Under the pieces are notes generated by a model that was not told where the DNA came from, did not search any database, and saw only the letters and a program-made list of their open reading frames with translations. Shown here one piece after another: positions 1 through 6,930 of a DNA stretch of 15,808 bases (within the stretch, counting starts at the first letter, position 1; the number at the start of each line of letters is the position of its first letter). The translations under genes were made by a program, and so were the position numbers. This stretch comes from Thermoguttaceae bacterium (GTDB taxonomy: Bacteria; Planctomycetota; Planctomycetia; Pirellulales; Thermoguttaceae): NCBI GenBank assembly GCA_017454585.1, contig JAFTCU010000336.1:1-15808 (forward strand), read 5' to 3'.

Positions 1-176
1 CCATCTGGCAGGCGGGAATGCACGACAATCCGTTCGGAATGCGTCTTTCGGCGTGGATGATCAGTAAGAAGATCGCGGACTCGGCTGTCCCCATGTCGCT
101 TTTGGCAGACCATCCGGACGTTCATTTCCACTACTACCGCCCGGCTATCAAGACCGTTGGCGCGGAAATGCACTAA
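1..176 (+). CDS. C-terminal end of an unidentified protein
   Basis: The reading frame is open from base 3 and ends at a TAA at 174-176, giving the last 57 residues of a gene whose start lies outside the window. The visible end is rich in His, Met and aromatic residues, with a HFHYY stretch near the C-terminus, and finishes in GAEMH. I do not recognise the family and assign no function. Codon use is G/C-rich like the phosphatase gene downstream, which suggests native chromosome and not the AT-richer middle of the window. It is separated from the next gene by 271 bp containing a large hairpin, so it probably ends its transcription unit here. Confidence 0.7.
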   Translation, partial: IWQAGMHDNPFGMRLSAWMISKKIADSAVPMSLLADHPDVHFHYYRPAIKTVGAEMH

Positions 177-220
177 CCCCCTAAACGGCCCCAAATTAAA
201 CGCATATCGCTTTGAGTTTT

Positions 221-341
221 ATTTAAACACGGATTTCCACGGATTAAAAAGGATTAAAAAGATTTTTTCAGTAAAGACTTCAACCTTTTTTCTTTAAAAA
301 TCCGTCAAATCCTTTTAATCCGTGGAAATCCGTGTTTAAAT
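221..341. repeat. Long imperfect inverted repeat (hairpin element)
   Basis: The left arm (221-255) and right arm (307-341) are near-perfect reverse complements. The first 29 bases of the left arm (221-249) pair without a gap, and beyond that a one-base slip is needed. The arms contain the words ACGGATTTCCACGGATT and AATCCGTGGAAATCCGT. The 51-base loop is A/T rich, and GGATTAAAAA is tandemly duplicated at 241-260. It sits between two same-strand genes. It could be a transcription terminator/RNA-stability structure or a small non-autonomous repeat element. As far as I recall, dispersed repeats with ATCCGTG...-type words occur in many bacterial genomes, but I cannot check copy number here. Confidence 0.8.
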
Positions 342-447
342 CGTGTGTTGAGACGGGTTGGATGTGGGGTTTAGCCTTCCATTTGCTGCGTCCTGATTTG
401 CCCGCTTCACCCCCACCTCATTTCACTTTTAACCCCATCACCCTCCC

Positions 448-1347
448 ATGAAAAAGATCCTCCCCCTTTTGTTCGTTCTTTGTTTCGCGCTTCCGCTTTG
501 CGCACAGGATTCCCAGCTGGAAAACGGCCTGACCTCGCTGATGAAAAAGCATGGTCTGAACTGCTGCACCGCGCAGGCGACGCCGACGATTTGTCTGCTC
601 TGCGGGATCGAAGCCCCGAAACCGTGCATCGCCAAGCCGCTGGACGAAGCAGTGGCCTTGGCGAAAAACCAGCCGAAAGTCGAGAAAGTCCTGATTTTCT
701 GCCCGGACGCGACGGGAAAATTCATCGTCGATAAATACCCGGAAGACTGGAAGCCGCTGATCGAGTCCTCGACGTTCTCGGCGGTCGGGACGAACGTCCT
801 GCCGAGCGTTACGCCGGTCTGTTTCGGCGCGATTTTCACGGGCTGCCCGCCGGAAATTCACGGGATCCGGAAGTATAACGACAAATACAATCCGAACCCG
901 ATCAAGGTCGAAACCCTTTTCGACGCTTTTACCGCCGCCGGGAAAAAGGCGATCATCATCTCGAGCAAGAACTGCAGCATCGACCTGATTTTCCGTGGGC
1001 ATAAAGTGGACCAGATCACTACGAACAATTCGCAGGAGTCGGTCGATACAGCCAAGAAAATCCTGCGTGAGGGGAAATACGACCTGGTCCTCTGCTACGA
1101 CGGGAACTACGACTCGACGATGCACGCAAAGGGCGTTTTTCACGAGAAATCCCTCGCGGCCATGCGGGATTCGATCCGCTGGTACCTGGAACTGGTCGCG
1201 GTCGCGGATGAGGTCTGGCCGAATCAGAAGCACCTGACGGCGTTCCTCCCGGACCACGGCGCGCACGATCTGGAAAATGGAAAAGGCACGCACGGCAGTG
1301 ACCAGGCGTGCGACGCGATCGTTCAGAGTTTTTATCGCATTAAATGA
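448..1347 (+). CDS. Secreted alkaline phosphatase superfamily / nucleotide pyrophosphatase-like protein
   Basis: This 299-residue protein starts with a signal peptide (MKKILPLLFVLCFALPLCAQ), so it should act outside the cytoplasm. It has the fold signature of the type I phosphodiesterase/nucleotide pyrophosphatase branch of the alkaline phosphatase superfamily. The segment SVTPVCFGAIFTGCPP (120-135) resembles the nucleophile-bearing helix, with Ser120 or Thr122 as candidate nucleophile. DGNYDSTMHAKG (218-229) supplies Asp/His metal ligands, PDHGAH (268-273) the Asp-His pair, and GTHG (280-283) a last His. These enzymes hydrolyse phosphate mono- or diesters; the actual substrate cannot be told. 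The N-terminal 80 residues are Cys-rich and less typical. No clear Shine-Dalgarno sequence precedes the ATG. Codon use is GC-rich, like the genes at the right end. Confidence 0.82.
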   Translation: MKKILPLLFVLCFALPLCAQDSQLENGLTSLMKKHGLNCCTAQATPTICLLCGIEAPKPCIAKPLDEAVALAKNQPKVEKVLIFCPDATGKFIVDKYPEDWKPLIESSTFSAVGTNVLPSVTPVCFGAIFTGCPPEIHGIRKYNDKYNPNPIKVETLFDAFTAAGKKAIIISSKNCSIDLIFRGHKVDQITTNNSQESVDTAKKILREGKYDLVLCYDGNYDSTMHAKGVFHEKSLAAMRDSIRWYLELVAVADEVWPNQKHLTAFLPDHGAHDLENGKGTHGSDQACDAIVQSFYRIK

Positions 1348-1395
1348 TTAAAAATCGAAAGAAAAAAAGGGTCTCGCTTCCGACGGGGACGCCGG

Positions 1396-1427
1396 CCCCA
1401 TACGTGTCAACTTGCGGAGACGACGCT
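1396..1427. repeat. Left copy of the island-flanking inverted repeat
   Basis: CCCATACGTGTCAACTT at 1397-1413 is the exact reverse complement of AAGTTGACACGTATGGG at 12544-12560. Read on the minus strand, the similarity extends through an AGC-TCGTC-CC stretch, giving 27 matches in 32 positions against 12530-12561. The stop codon of the integrase-tail ORF lies within this repeat (TGA of GTTGACACG). It begins about 50 bp past the phosphatase stop codon. An att site or a terminal repeat is the likely origin, by inference. Confidence 0.65.
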
Positions 1428-2243
1428 GGAAGGGCTTTCCGTGGGGCATGCAGATTCATGTAGATCAATGTTTAAAAGTGCGTTTTGTGTTGTAAAACAG
1501 GGCACTTCCTCATTTTCGTTCATGTTTCTGCATACTTCTACATTGCAATGCTGACCTTTCTTGTGACCTATGAAATGACCTACCGTTTCGGTCTCAGAAG
1601 CCAGTTGGAAATTGGTCGATTTTACTTGTAAATAATGTTTTTGCGCAACGGCGGGGGAGCTGCCGAGCCAGGCGGTCACGTCCTGGAGCGGGTACTTTGC
1701 CGCCTGTTCATCTCTCAAAAGTTGAATTCTTCTTTCCTGCTCCGCGTTGAGTCCAGCCAAGGCCGCACGACGTTCACGAAGTTTTTCCATGTCTTCAAAA
1801 GAAAGAGAATCTCTGACTTCGGCTTCGTGAATGAGCTGCTTTAAAATCGCTTCACGTTCCGAAAACTCTGTTTTTATATTGTCGATTTTAACAGCAAGGG
1901 CATTTTTGAAGGCTTCGGCCTCTTTGTCGTACATCTCTTGCAATTTGGCTTCATTTTCTTTGTATTCAGCCGAAAAATCAATGATTACTTTCCTCTTTTC
2001 CTGATTTTCCTGAAGGCTCTGGCTGGTTTCGTCAATTTTTTGCTGGATCTCTTCGGCATTGTCATAATAACCAAATGTGACATAAGTTAGAGCCCAACGA
2101 CCCCACCCGACTTTCCCATTTTCATCAAGTTTAGAATGGAGGTCGTCAAGATGCTTTTCCTGTGCCTCAATCGCTTCGTTCAGGTCGTTCAGTTCCTTGA
2201 CCCGCATGGCCTCGATGGCGTGATGAAAAACACCCACGATCAA
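1407..2243 (-). CDS. Chimeric ORF: coiled-coil protein fused to a tyrosine-recombinase C-terminal tail
   Basis: This 278-residue ORF has two unrelated parts. Residues 1-182 are highly charged, heptad-rich helix (QEKHLDDLHSKL, KIDETSQSLQENQEKRK and similar) that I do not recognise; a phage structural or tape-measure fragment is possible. From residue 183 the sequence changes to YPLQDVTAWLGSSPAVAQKH then YLQV, the end of a planctomycete-type phage integrase. Tyr204 is in the position of the catalytic nucleophile, followed by the usual unstructured tail. The Arg-His-Arg part of the catalytic domain is missing, so this cannot be a working recombinase. The DNA also becomes GC-rich at about 1640-1708, matching the tail side of the junction. 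The ORF looks like a deletion fusion in mobile-element debris; whether it is expressed is unknown. The start could be Met1 or Met13. Confidence 0.6.
   Translation of the reverse strand: MIVGVFHHAIEAMRVKELNDLNEAIEAQEKHLDDLHSKLDENGKVGWGRWALTYVTFGYYDNAEEIQQKIDETSQSLQENQEKRKVIIDFSAEYKENEAKLQEMYDKEAEAFKNALAVKIDNIKTEFSEREAILKQLIHEAEVRDSLSFEDMEKLRERRAALAGLNAEQERRIQLLRDEQAAKYPLQDVTAWLGSSPAVAQKHYLQVKSTNFQLASETETVGHFIGHKKGQHCNVEVCRNMNENEEVPCFTTQNALLNIDLHESACPTESPSSVVSAS
1476..1507. repeat. Small hairpin inside the integrase tail
   Basis: AAGTGC (1476-1481) pairs with GCACTT (1502-1507), and GTTTT pairs with AAAAC inside it with a short bulge. It lies within the reading frame of the integrase tail, so it may have no role of its own. 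Confidence 0.35.
1552..1581. repeat. Three TGACCT words at 12-bp spacing
   Basis: TGACCT occurs at 1552, 1564 and 1576, an exact 12-bp period on the plus strand. On the coding (minus) strand it gives the VGHF-IGHK-KGQH four-residue periodicity of the integrase tail. The same spacing of TGACCT recurs at 12443 and 12455. Confidence 0.5.
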
Positions 2244-2248
2244 TAGGT

Positions 2249-2422
2249 ATGGTTCTATTGGGATGTTTGATGTGGGTTGTCCTGATATTACTTGTAGTAT
2301 ATGGAATTGCGATAATTATTGCAATCTTTGAAAATATTAATAAAGCTGCTCCATTATTGGGGATGGTAATCGCTGTAATATGTGGAGTATGCCTTATCAG
2401 TCAATTTCAAAGAAAGCATTAA
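2249..2422 (+). CDS. Small hydrophobic membrane protein (57 aa), hypothetical
   Basis: An ATG at 2249, or an in-frame ATG at 2270 preceded by a GGGA, opens a frame to the TAA at 2420-2422, giving 57 or 50 residues. The product is two hydrophobic segments, MWVVLILLVVYGIAIIIAIF and then LLGMVIAVICGVCLI, joined by a short polar turn (ENINKAAP). It ends in a basic QFQRKH tail, as expected for a two-helix membrane protein. It lies between two minus-strand ORFs, starting 6 bp from the start of one and overlapping the stop of the other. No family is recognised; a holin-like or phage-accessory role is conceivable given the surrounding debris but has no direct support. Confidence 0.4.
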   Translation: MVLLGCLMWVVLILLVVYGIAIIIAIFENINKAAPLLGMVIAVICGVCLISQFQRKH

Positions 2423-2724
2423 CTAATAGCATCCCTCCACAATTCCACGAGTTTTTCCCGGCTCTTTTCCAAGGCTGCGCTCATGAATGGTCGCGGTTCC
2501 ACCTTGCCAACCTTTTTGGTAGTTGGAACCGTGCCGCGTAGCGCAAGCATTTTCTGATAGTTACGTTCCGCAAGAGCGACTTCCTTTTCCGTTCTCAGGT
2601 GACGCCAAACCACATAAATCGTTTGACTCCATCCCGCTGAAAGTTTTGGGATTTTCTGGTTTGGCAAGAGAGTTAAGAAGTGTGCCCATCTAAAAACGGC
2701 CAAATGATTTTCACGATATGGCAC
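2419..2724 (-). CDS. Truncated phage protein, HK97 gp10-like C-terminus
   Basis: The 101-residue product ends in KVEPRPFMSAALEKSREKL followed by a LWRDAIS-type tail. This strongly resembles the C-terminal signature of HK97 gp10-type phage proteins (P-RPF--PAL-------L). Those proteins are usually longer, and the first 40 residues here are atypical, so the 5' part is probably lost or out of frame. It lies on the same strand as the coiled-coil/integrase chimera, consistent with the remains of a prophage or related element. The identification rests on a short motif remembered from the family. Confidence 0.45.
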   Translation of the reverse strand: MPYRENHLAVFRWAHFLTLLPNQKIPKLSAGWSQTIYVVWRHLRTEKEVALAERNYQKMLALRGTVPTTKKVGKVEPRPFMSAALEKSREKLVELWRDAIS

Positions 2725-2878
2725 AAAAAAATCCCCAACCGGCTCAAACTATCTGGAAATGGCCGCAAAATCCAGAAATTGGTAAAGAAAACAAGCGGGA
2801 CCGTTTTCCAGGCTTGGCAAAACAATTTCTGAATATTTCTGAATCTTTACAGAATAATTACAAAACCTTTAAATTCGC

Positions 2879-2907
2879 TTTACACTCATCCCATATACTA
2901 CTTATGT
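2879..2907 (+). promoter_or_regulatory. Weak candidate promoter for the ankyrin gene
   Basis: TTTACA (2879-2884) and TTATGT (2902-2907) are 17 bp apart in an AT-rich leader about 60 bp upstream of the ankyrin start. TATACT at 2894 is an alternative -10 but has no well-spaced -35. The match is weak and the organism's promoter consensus is unknown. Confidence 0.22.
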
Positions 2908-2954
2908 AAGGTGTGAGGGATGGCTTCACCCAAAACAATCAAAAAATTTCCAAT

Positions 2955-2960
2955 AAGGAG
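2955..2960 (+). promoter_or_regulatory. Shine-Dalgarno site of the ankyrin gene
   Basis: AAGGAG lies 8 bases before the ATG at 2969. It is one of the clearest ribosome binding sites in the window and fixes the start at the signal peptide. Confidence 0.75.
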
Positions 2961-2968
2961 ACTGAATC

Positions 2969-3823
2969 ATGAAAAAGATCACCATTTCCATCGTTGCTCT
3001 GTTTGCTGCTGCTCTGGTTTTCACTCTGAGCGCTTTTGCCTGCAATGATTCCTCGAAAGCCACGACCGAAGAGGGCACGACTGCCCAGGCAGTTAGTGAG
3101 CAGCCCAATGGCGAACAGCCCATTTCCCTACTGACCGAAGACGAAGACGACGATGACGACGCAGACGACATCGATGACACGGATGACGACGAAGACATCG
3201 AAGACGCTGAAGATGCCGAGGACGCGGAAGACGAAGACGAAGATGACGTCGCTGACGTTGAGGAAGCCGAAGACGCTGAGGACGTCGAAGAAGCCGAGGA
3301 GGCGGACGAGGACGAGACCGAAGTCGCTGAAATCGAAGACGCTGAGACCGATTACGAGTCGGCTTTGTATCGTGCCGCCAAAAGGGGCGATCTGGCGAAG
3401 GTCCAGGAACTCGTCGCCAAGGGCGCCAATGTGAACGCCACGACCGAGGACGACGAAACGGCCCTTCACGCTGCCGCTGACAAAGGTCAGGTCGAAGTCG
3501 CCCGGTTCCTGATCGAAAAAGGGGCCAACGTCAATGCCGAAGATGAGGACCAGAACACGCCGATCTTTGAGGCTTGCGACGGTTCCAGCCTCGAAATGGT
3601 CCAGATCTTAGTCGAGAACGGTGCGAACATCAACGTCACGAACGACGATGCCGAAACGCCCCTTCACGTCGCTGCCGAAGATGGAACGCTTGAGATCGTG
3701 AAATACCTCGTCGAAAAGTGCGCCAACGTCAACGCCGTGAACGAAGACGGCCGCACGCCGGCAGAGGAAGCCGCCCACGAGGGACGCACCGAGATCGCCG
3801 AGTTCCTCCGCAGCTGCAAATGA
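2969..3823 (+). CDS. Exported ankyrin-repeat protein with long acidic tract
   Basis: This 284-residue protein has three parts. Residues 1-24 are a signal peptide ending AFA before Cys25. The site fits signal peptidase I; it is a poor lipobox, though Cys25 leaves lipidation possible. Residues about 57-129 are almost entirely Asp/Glu with Ala/Val, built from irregular repeats such as EDAEDAED. Residues about 131-284 are ankyrin repeats with the usual TPLHVAA and IVKYLVEKGANVNA-like words: three complete units plus a partial first and a capping last unit. The product should be a strongly negative periplasmic or surface protein that binds another protein through the ankyrin face, with the acidic arm possibly binding Ca2+ or a basic partner. 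It is a single-gene unit with its own RBS and a terminator-like hairpin. A bacterial role is not known. Confidence 0.85.
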   Translation: MKKITISIVALFAAALVFTLSAFACNDSSKATTEEGTTAQAVSEQPNGEQPISLLTEDEDDDDDADDIDDTDDDEDIEDAEDAEDAEDEDEDDVADVEEAEDAEDVEEAEEADEDETEVAEIEDAETDYESALYRAAKRGDLAKVQELVAKGANVNATTEDDETALHAAADKGQVEVARFLIEKGANVNAEDEDQNTPIFEACDGSSLEMVQILVENGANINVTNDDAETPLHVAAEDGTLEIVKYLVEKCANVNAVNEDGRTPAEEAAHEGRTEIAEFLRSCK

Positions 3824-3830
3824 ATGATTT

Positions 3831-3910
3831 CAGGGAGTACAGTCGAATCGGAAAATCACTTGAATGTTTCAGGTGAGGCCTTTCCCCAAGATTGTACTCC
3901 TGATTTTTTT
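3831..3910 (+). terminator. Terminator-like hairpin after the ankyrin gene
   Basis: CAGGGAGTACAGTC (3831-3844) pairs with GATTGTACTCCTG (3890-3902) with one bulge and one wobble. A smaller TCAC/GTGA stem lies in the loop, and T7 follows at 3904-3910. The loop is longer than usual for an intrinsic terminator, so this is probable and not certain. Confidence 0.5.
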
Positions 3911-3921
3911 GATTCATTCTA

Positions 3922-4736
3922 GGGCGTGTTCGCGCAAAATAAATTTTTGAGTTAAATTGCCGATAATGATAACATTATGCAACTTAACGAAAAACAATTC
4001 AAAAAAATCGCGGCTCTGGTTCCAAAGCAGAGAGGGAATGTTAAAATCGACAATTTAATAATCATCAACGCACGGTTATATGTTGACGAAAATGGCTGTA
4101 AATGTCGGGCGTTGCCAGAGAAATATGGCCTCTGGCATATCGTTTATATCGGTTCAGCCGTTGGGCAAAAAACGGAGTTATTGACAAAGTGTTCAACACC
4201 TTGCATGAGGAATTTAATGTTACCATTGTCCTGTCATTGGATAATACCTATGTAAAGGCGCATCCTGACGGAACAGGCTGTCAAAAAATGGTCCGCATAG
4301 CATCGGCGAGACCCGAGGCGGTAAAAGCACCAAAATCCACGCGATCGTGGCAAATGAAAAAGCGATTATCCTTTTTTATCTTTCATGAGGCAATTTAAAT
4401 GACGCTCCGCAAGGTCGATCGCTTATTGGAAAATTGAGTCGTCAGTACCGTAATTCCTTTGTATTGATGGACAAAGCGTACGAAGGCGCACAAACACAGC
4501 AGGCGGTTTTGGATAAGGGAATGATCCCAGTGGTTCTCCCTAAATCGAACCGCCAAACGCCTTGGGAATACGATAAAACACTTTACCGCCGGCGCAATGA
4601 AGTCGAACGTTTTTTCCTTCGGTTAAAAGTGAATCGCCGTATATTTACACGATACGACAAACCGGACACAACTTACAATGCGTTCATTCAACTTGCGCTT
4701 GTTCGCGATTTTCTCCGAAAAAGTGTGAACAAGCCC
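3922..4736 (+). mobile_element. Decayed IS5-family (IS427-like) insertion sequence
   Basis: The left end GGGCGTGTTCGCGC (3922-3935) matches the right end GTGTGAACAAGCCC (4723-4736) as an imperfect terminal inverted repeat, 11 of 14. A TA dinucleotide flanks both ends (3920-3921 and 4737-4738), the expected target duplication. The 815-bp length fits the IS427 subgroup, and the transposase inside is broken. It lies between the ankyrin terminator and the 3' end of the lipid operon, 75 bp past the sulfotransferase stop codon. Confidence 0.75.
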
Positions 4737-4772
4737 TATAGGTATAAAGTCCCATTCGATAACATAATTTAA
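3977..4772 (+). pseudogene. IS5-family DDE transposase, frameshifted and with an internal stop
   Basis: The protein is split over three frames. Frame one carries the N-terminus (MQLNEKQFKKI... to GLWHIVY). A shift at about 4150 leads to RFSRWAKNGVIDKVF and LDNTYVKAHPDGTG, with the first catalytic Asp. A second shift at an A6 run (about 4282-4287) leads to GETRGGKSTKIHAIVANEK. An in-frame TGA then follows in the LS-GN-NDAP motif before LMDKAYEG (second Asp) and RNEVERFFLRLK (Glu). All three DDE residues survive, but the two shifts plus the nonsense codon make it inactive. IS427-group elements can use programmed frameshifting, which could explain one shift but not the stop. The last frame reads 36 bp past the right terminal repeat. 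Confidence 0.85.
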
Positions 4773-4811
4773 CCGATTTGGGAATATCTTCATACTTATA
4801 TCTACCTCCAT

Positions 4812-5939
4812 TTAGAAGTAGCCAAATTCCTTGCCGTATTTTTTCCAAATCTCGAAGGTACAGATTTTCTGAAGTAATTCGTTATCGGTTTGGTAAATGT
4901 TTTGTTTGTACTGTTTTTTCTCACCGCAAAAACGTTCCCATTCGTAATACAAATCGTCCGAAACATCGAGTTCCAGTGTCTCGTAAATTTTTCCCATAGT
5001 TTGAATCGGGTCGGCCACCAACTCTTCAAAGGAAATTTCCGCCAGTCGATTCGCCGGAATCTCTTTGACTTCCTGAAAAAAGGAAGTGTACATCGTTTCA
5101 AACGTTTGAATAATAAAATGTTCCAATTCCATCCGCGGGGCCTGAAAACCATAAAAGTCCGAAAATTTATACCAGAAATTCTCGATCGAAGGATACAAAT
5201 CAAGCGGATTTCGATGAATATGTACGAAACGCGCGTCCGGAAATAACCGCCTCAATGTCGCAATTCGTGCCGTATGCGGCGGAGATTTCAAAACAAGGCG
5301 TCGTCCTTTACATTCCAGCGTAAGACGTTTCAGAAAAAGCAAGAGTGCCTCTTTCCATTTTTCATCTTCCAAACTCAGACATTCTCTGAAAGACCGAAAA
5401 CCTTCATTCGGAAACGCCAAATTATGATAAACCGATGGCTGCCCCATCGCAGAAAGCGCAAATTCGTCTTCTTGCGGAGTTTGCCACGACATCTGGACGG
5501 CATCCTGAGGGCGCCGTTTCGGAAAAGGGATCAGGAAGGGAAAAATCCAGCGGCTGATAAGGAAATGCTCCGGACAAAAGCAGGCATAATTATCTGCGAA
5601 GCCAAGCCGGGAATCGCAGGTAAATAGTTCATGGCAGAACGTCGTCCCGCTTCTCCAGTGCCCCAGAATGAAAATCGGAGAGTGGGTAATTTCTGTGTGT
5701 TTGGCTTTACTCTCTGTACCACATAAAGCCTGCAATAACGAAAAAACGTTGTTCGTCAAACCGAAAAACAAGCAAAGCACGGCAATAGGTGACCTTGAAA
5801 AATCAAACCAAAAATGATTTTCCTTCCAAAGTTTCAAAATATTGCCGAGTTTCATCCCATACCAGATTTGCGGGGTAAAAAAGGTCTTTTTACTTCCCCG
5901 CGAAATCACGGTGTAATGGATCTTTGAGTCTTTTTCCAT
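4812..5939 (-). CDS. Sulfotransferase family protein
   Basis: This 375-residue protein has the PAPS-binding features of cytosolic-type sulfotransferases. A P-loop-like 5'-phosphosulfate loop FILGHWRSGTTF lies at 90-101. The 3'-phosphate-binding region runs from LVLKSPPHTARIATLRRLF (215-233) into RFVHIHRNP (237-245). It should move a sulfo group from PAPS to a hydroxyl or amine. A hydrophobic segment near 50-72 and a hydrophobic insert near 126-139 suggest membrane association, fitting a lipid substrate. It is the last gene of the seven-gene operon and probably acts late. I prefer the ATG at 5939, 7 bp past the SDR stop with AAGG just upstream; an ATG at 5960 would overlap the SDR gene by 14 bp. 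The true acceptor is unknown; a sphingoid or ceramide-like hydroxyl is inferred from the neighbours. Confidence 0.82.
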   Translation of the reverse strand: MEKDSKIHYTVISRGSKKTFFTPQIWYGMKLGNILKLWKENHFWFDFSRSPIAVLCLFFGLTNNVFSLLQALCGTESKAKHTEITHSPIFILGHWRSGTTFCHELFTCDSRLGFADNYACFCPEHFLISRWIFPFLIPFPKRRPQDAVQMSWQTPQEDEFALSAMGQPSVYHNLAFPNEGFRSFRECLSLEDEKWKEALLLFLKRLTLECKGRRLVLKSPPHTARIATLRRLFPDARFVHIHRNPLDLYPSIENFWYKFSDFYGFQAPRMELEHFIIQTFETMYTSFFQEVKEIPANRLAEISFEELVADPIQTMGKIYETLELDVSDDLYYEWERFCGEKKQYKQNIYQTDNELLQKICTFEIWKKYGKEFGYF

Positions 5940-5946
5940 AGAGCCT

Positions 5947-6930
5947 TCAGAACTCTCCATCCGGCGTGTGTAAAACCGATTCGCCGACCGCTTCGATAAG
6001 CCGGCACATTTTTTCCGAAGAGACGTCAATGTTTCGAATCATGGTATCCAATGCGTAGTCAGACGGATCGGAAAACGGCACATAAAGCCCCAGCAAGGTA
6101 GAAACGGCTGAAATCACCTTGGCCCACGGCCGGATCGTCCACGTTGGAAGCGTCATTTCCCGGTACGGTTTTTCAGGGAGAAAACGGTCGTGGATCATTC
6201 GGTAATAGTCCGACCAGGAAGTAAACTCCGGGTCCAAAACGTGCACCGCCCCGCCAGCCATTTCCGGGAGGAGCATCGCGGCGTGAGTCGCGGCGGAAAT
6301 GTTTCTGACGTGGGCCAGTGCACATCGGTTTTTCCCCTTCCATTTGCCGAAGTGGATGGCGTACGGCGAGGATTTGAGGAATCCGATCACGCGCGGAGTG
6401 ATCGAAGTATCGCCGTTTCCCCACGCGATGAAAGGCCGCACGAAAGCCCAGCGCCCGGCCGGAAGATTCTTCTCGATCCATTCCTCCGTGTAAACCTTAA
6501 AAAGAGGGTAGTAGTTCCGAATGTCGGTTCCCCGGCTCAGTTCCTCTTCGGTTTCACCGTGAAAATCCCTCAGGCCGTACACGTCGGAGGTTGACATGTA
6601 AACGAACCGCTTCACGTCATGTTTCATCGAAAGCGTCGCCAGATACTTGGCCGCCTCGAAATTCTGGATTCGGAACCACTCGCGCCTCCCCACGTCACTC
6701 GCCCGTGCCGCGATGTGGATCACGTACTCGTAATCGTGGTTTTCAAACAAACGGTCAAGGGAGGAAAAATCGCACAAATCGGCGTGGATCGCTTCGGCCT
6801 GTGTCTCGGCAAATCGCGGCACGATTTTGCGATGCACCATTCCAGTGACCTCAAAACCATGCTGAACAAAGTACTCCGCGACATTGGAACCGATGTAACC
6901 ACCCGCGCCGGTAATCAAAACTTTCGTCAT
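5947..6930 (-). CDS. NAD(P)-dependent extended SDR (epimerase/dehydratase type), CerR-like candidate
   Basis: This 327-residue extended short-chain dehydrogenase starts MTKVLITGAGGYIGSN, with the GxxGxxG dinucleotide-binding loop at 8-14. Asp51 in the HADLCD stretch, the SerThrSer of YMSTSDVYG (111-119) and the YPLFK pair Tyr141/Lys145 complete the SDR active site. C-terminal hydrophobic residues (about 265-287) hint at membrane or lipid contact. Family members reduce ketones, epimerise sugars or act as 3-beta-hydroxysteroid dehydrogenases. Next to a serine-palmitoyltransferase-like enzyme, the best guess is reduction of a 3-keto long-chain base or ceramide, as CerR does in Caulobacter. The ATG at 6930 shares an ATGA with the stop of the oxoamine synthase, so translation is probably coupled; a GGAG precedes it. 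Sugar epimerase remains possible. Confidence 0.8.
   Translation of the reverse strand: MTKVLITGAGGYIGSNVAEYFVQHGFEVTGMVHRKIVPRFAETQAEAIHADLCDFSSLDRLFENHDYEYVIHIAARASDVGRREWFRIQNFEAAKYLATLSMKHDVKRFVYMSTSDVYGLRDFHGETEEELSRGTDIRNYYPLFKVYTEEWIEKNLPAGRWAFVRPFIAWGNGDTSITPRVIGFLKSSPYAIHFGKWKGKNRCALAHVRNISAATHAAMLLPEMAGGAVHVLDPEFTSWSDYYRMIHDRFLPEKPYREMTLPTWTIRPWAKVISAVSTLLGLYVPFSDPSDYALDTMIRNIDVSSEKMCRLIEAVGESVLHTPDGEF

Noticed and set aside
418..1293. Long minus-strand frame opposite the phosphatase gene
   Set aside because: An Arg/Asp/Val-rich antisense shadow of a GC-rich gene that has a signal peptide and family motifs on the plus strand.
2879..2899. TATACT as the -10 of the ankyrin promoter
   Set aside because: No -35-like hexamer at 16-18 bp; the nearest, TTTAAA, is 20 bp away.
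2718..2909. 63-residue plus-strand frame upstream of the ankyrin gene
   Set aside because: No RBS, low-complexity composition and no recognisable motif; it overlaps the probable promoter/leader.
3128..3469. Minus-strand frame opposite the acidic tract
   Set aside because: Its Phe/Val repeats are the mirror image of GAC/GAA codon repeats; no independent support.
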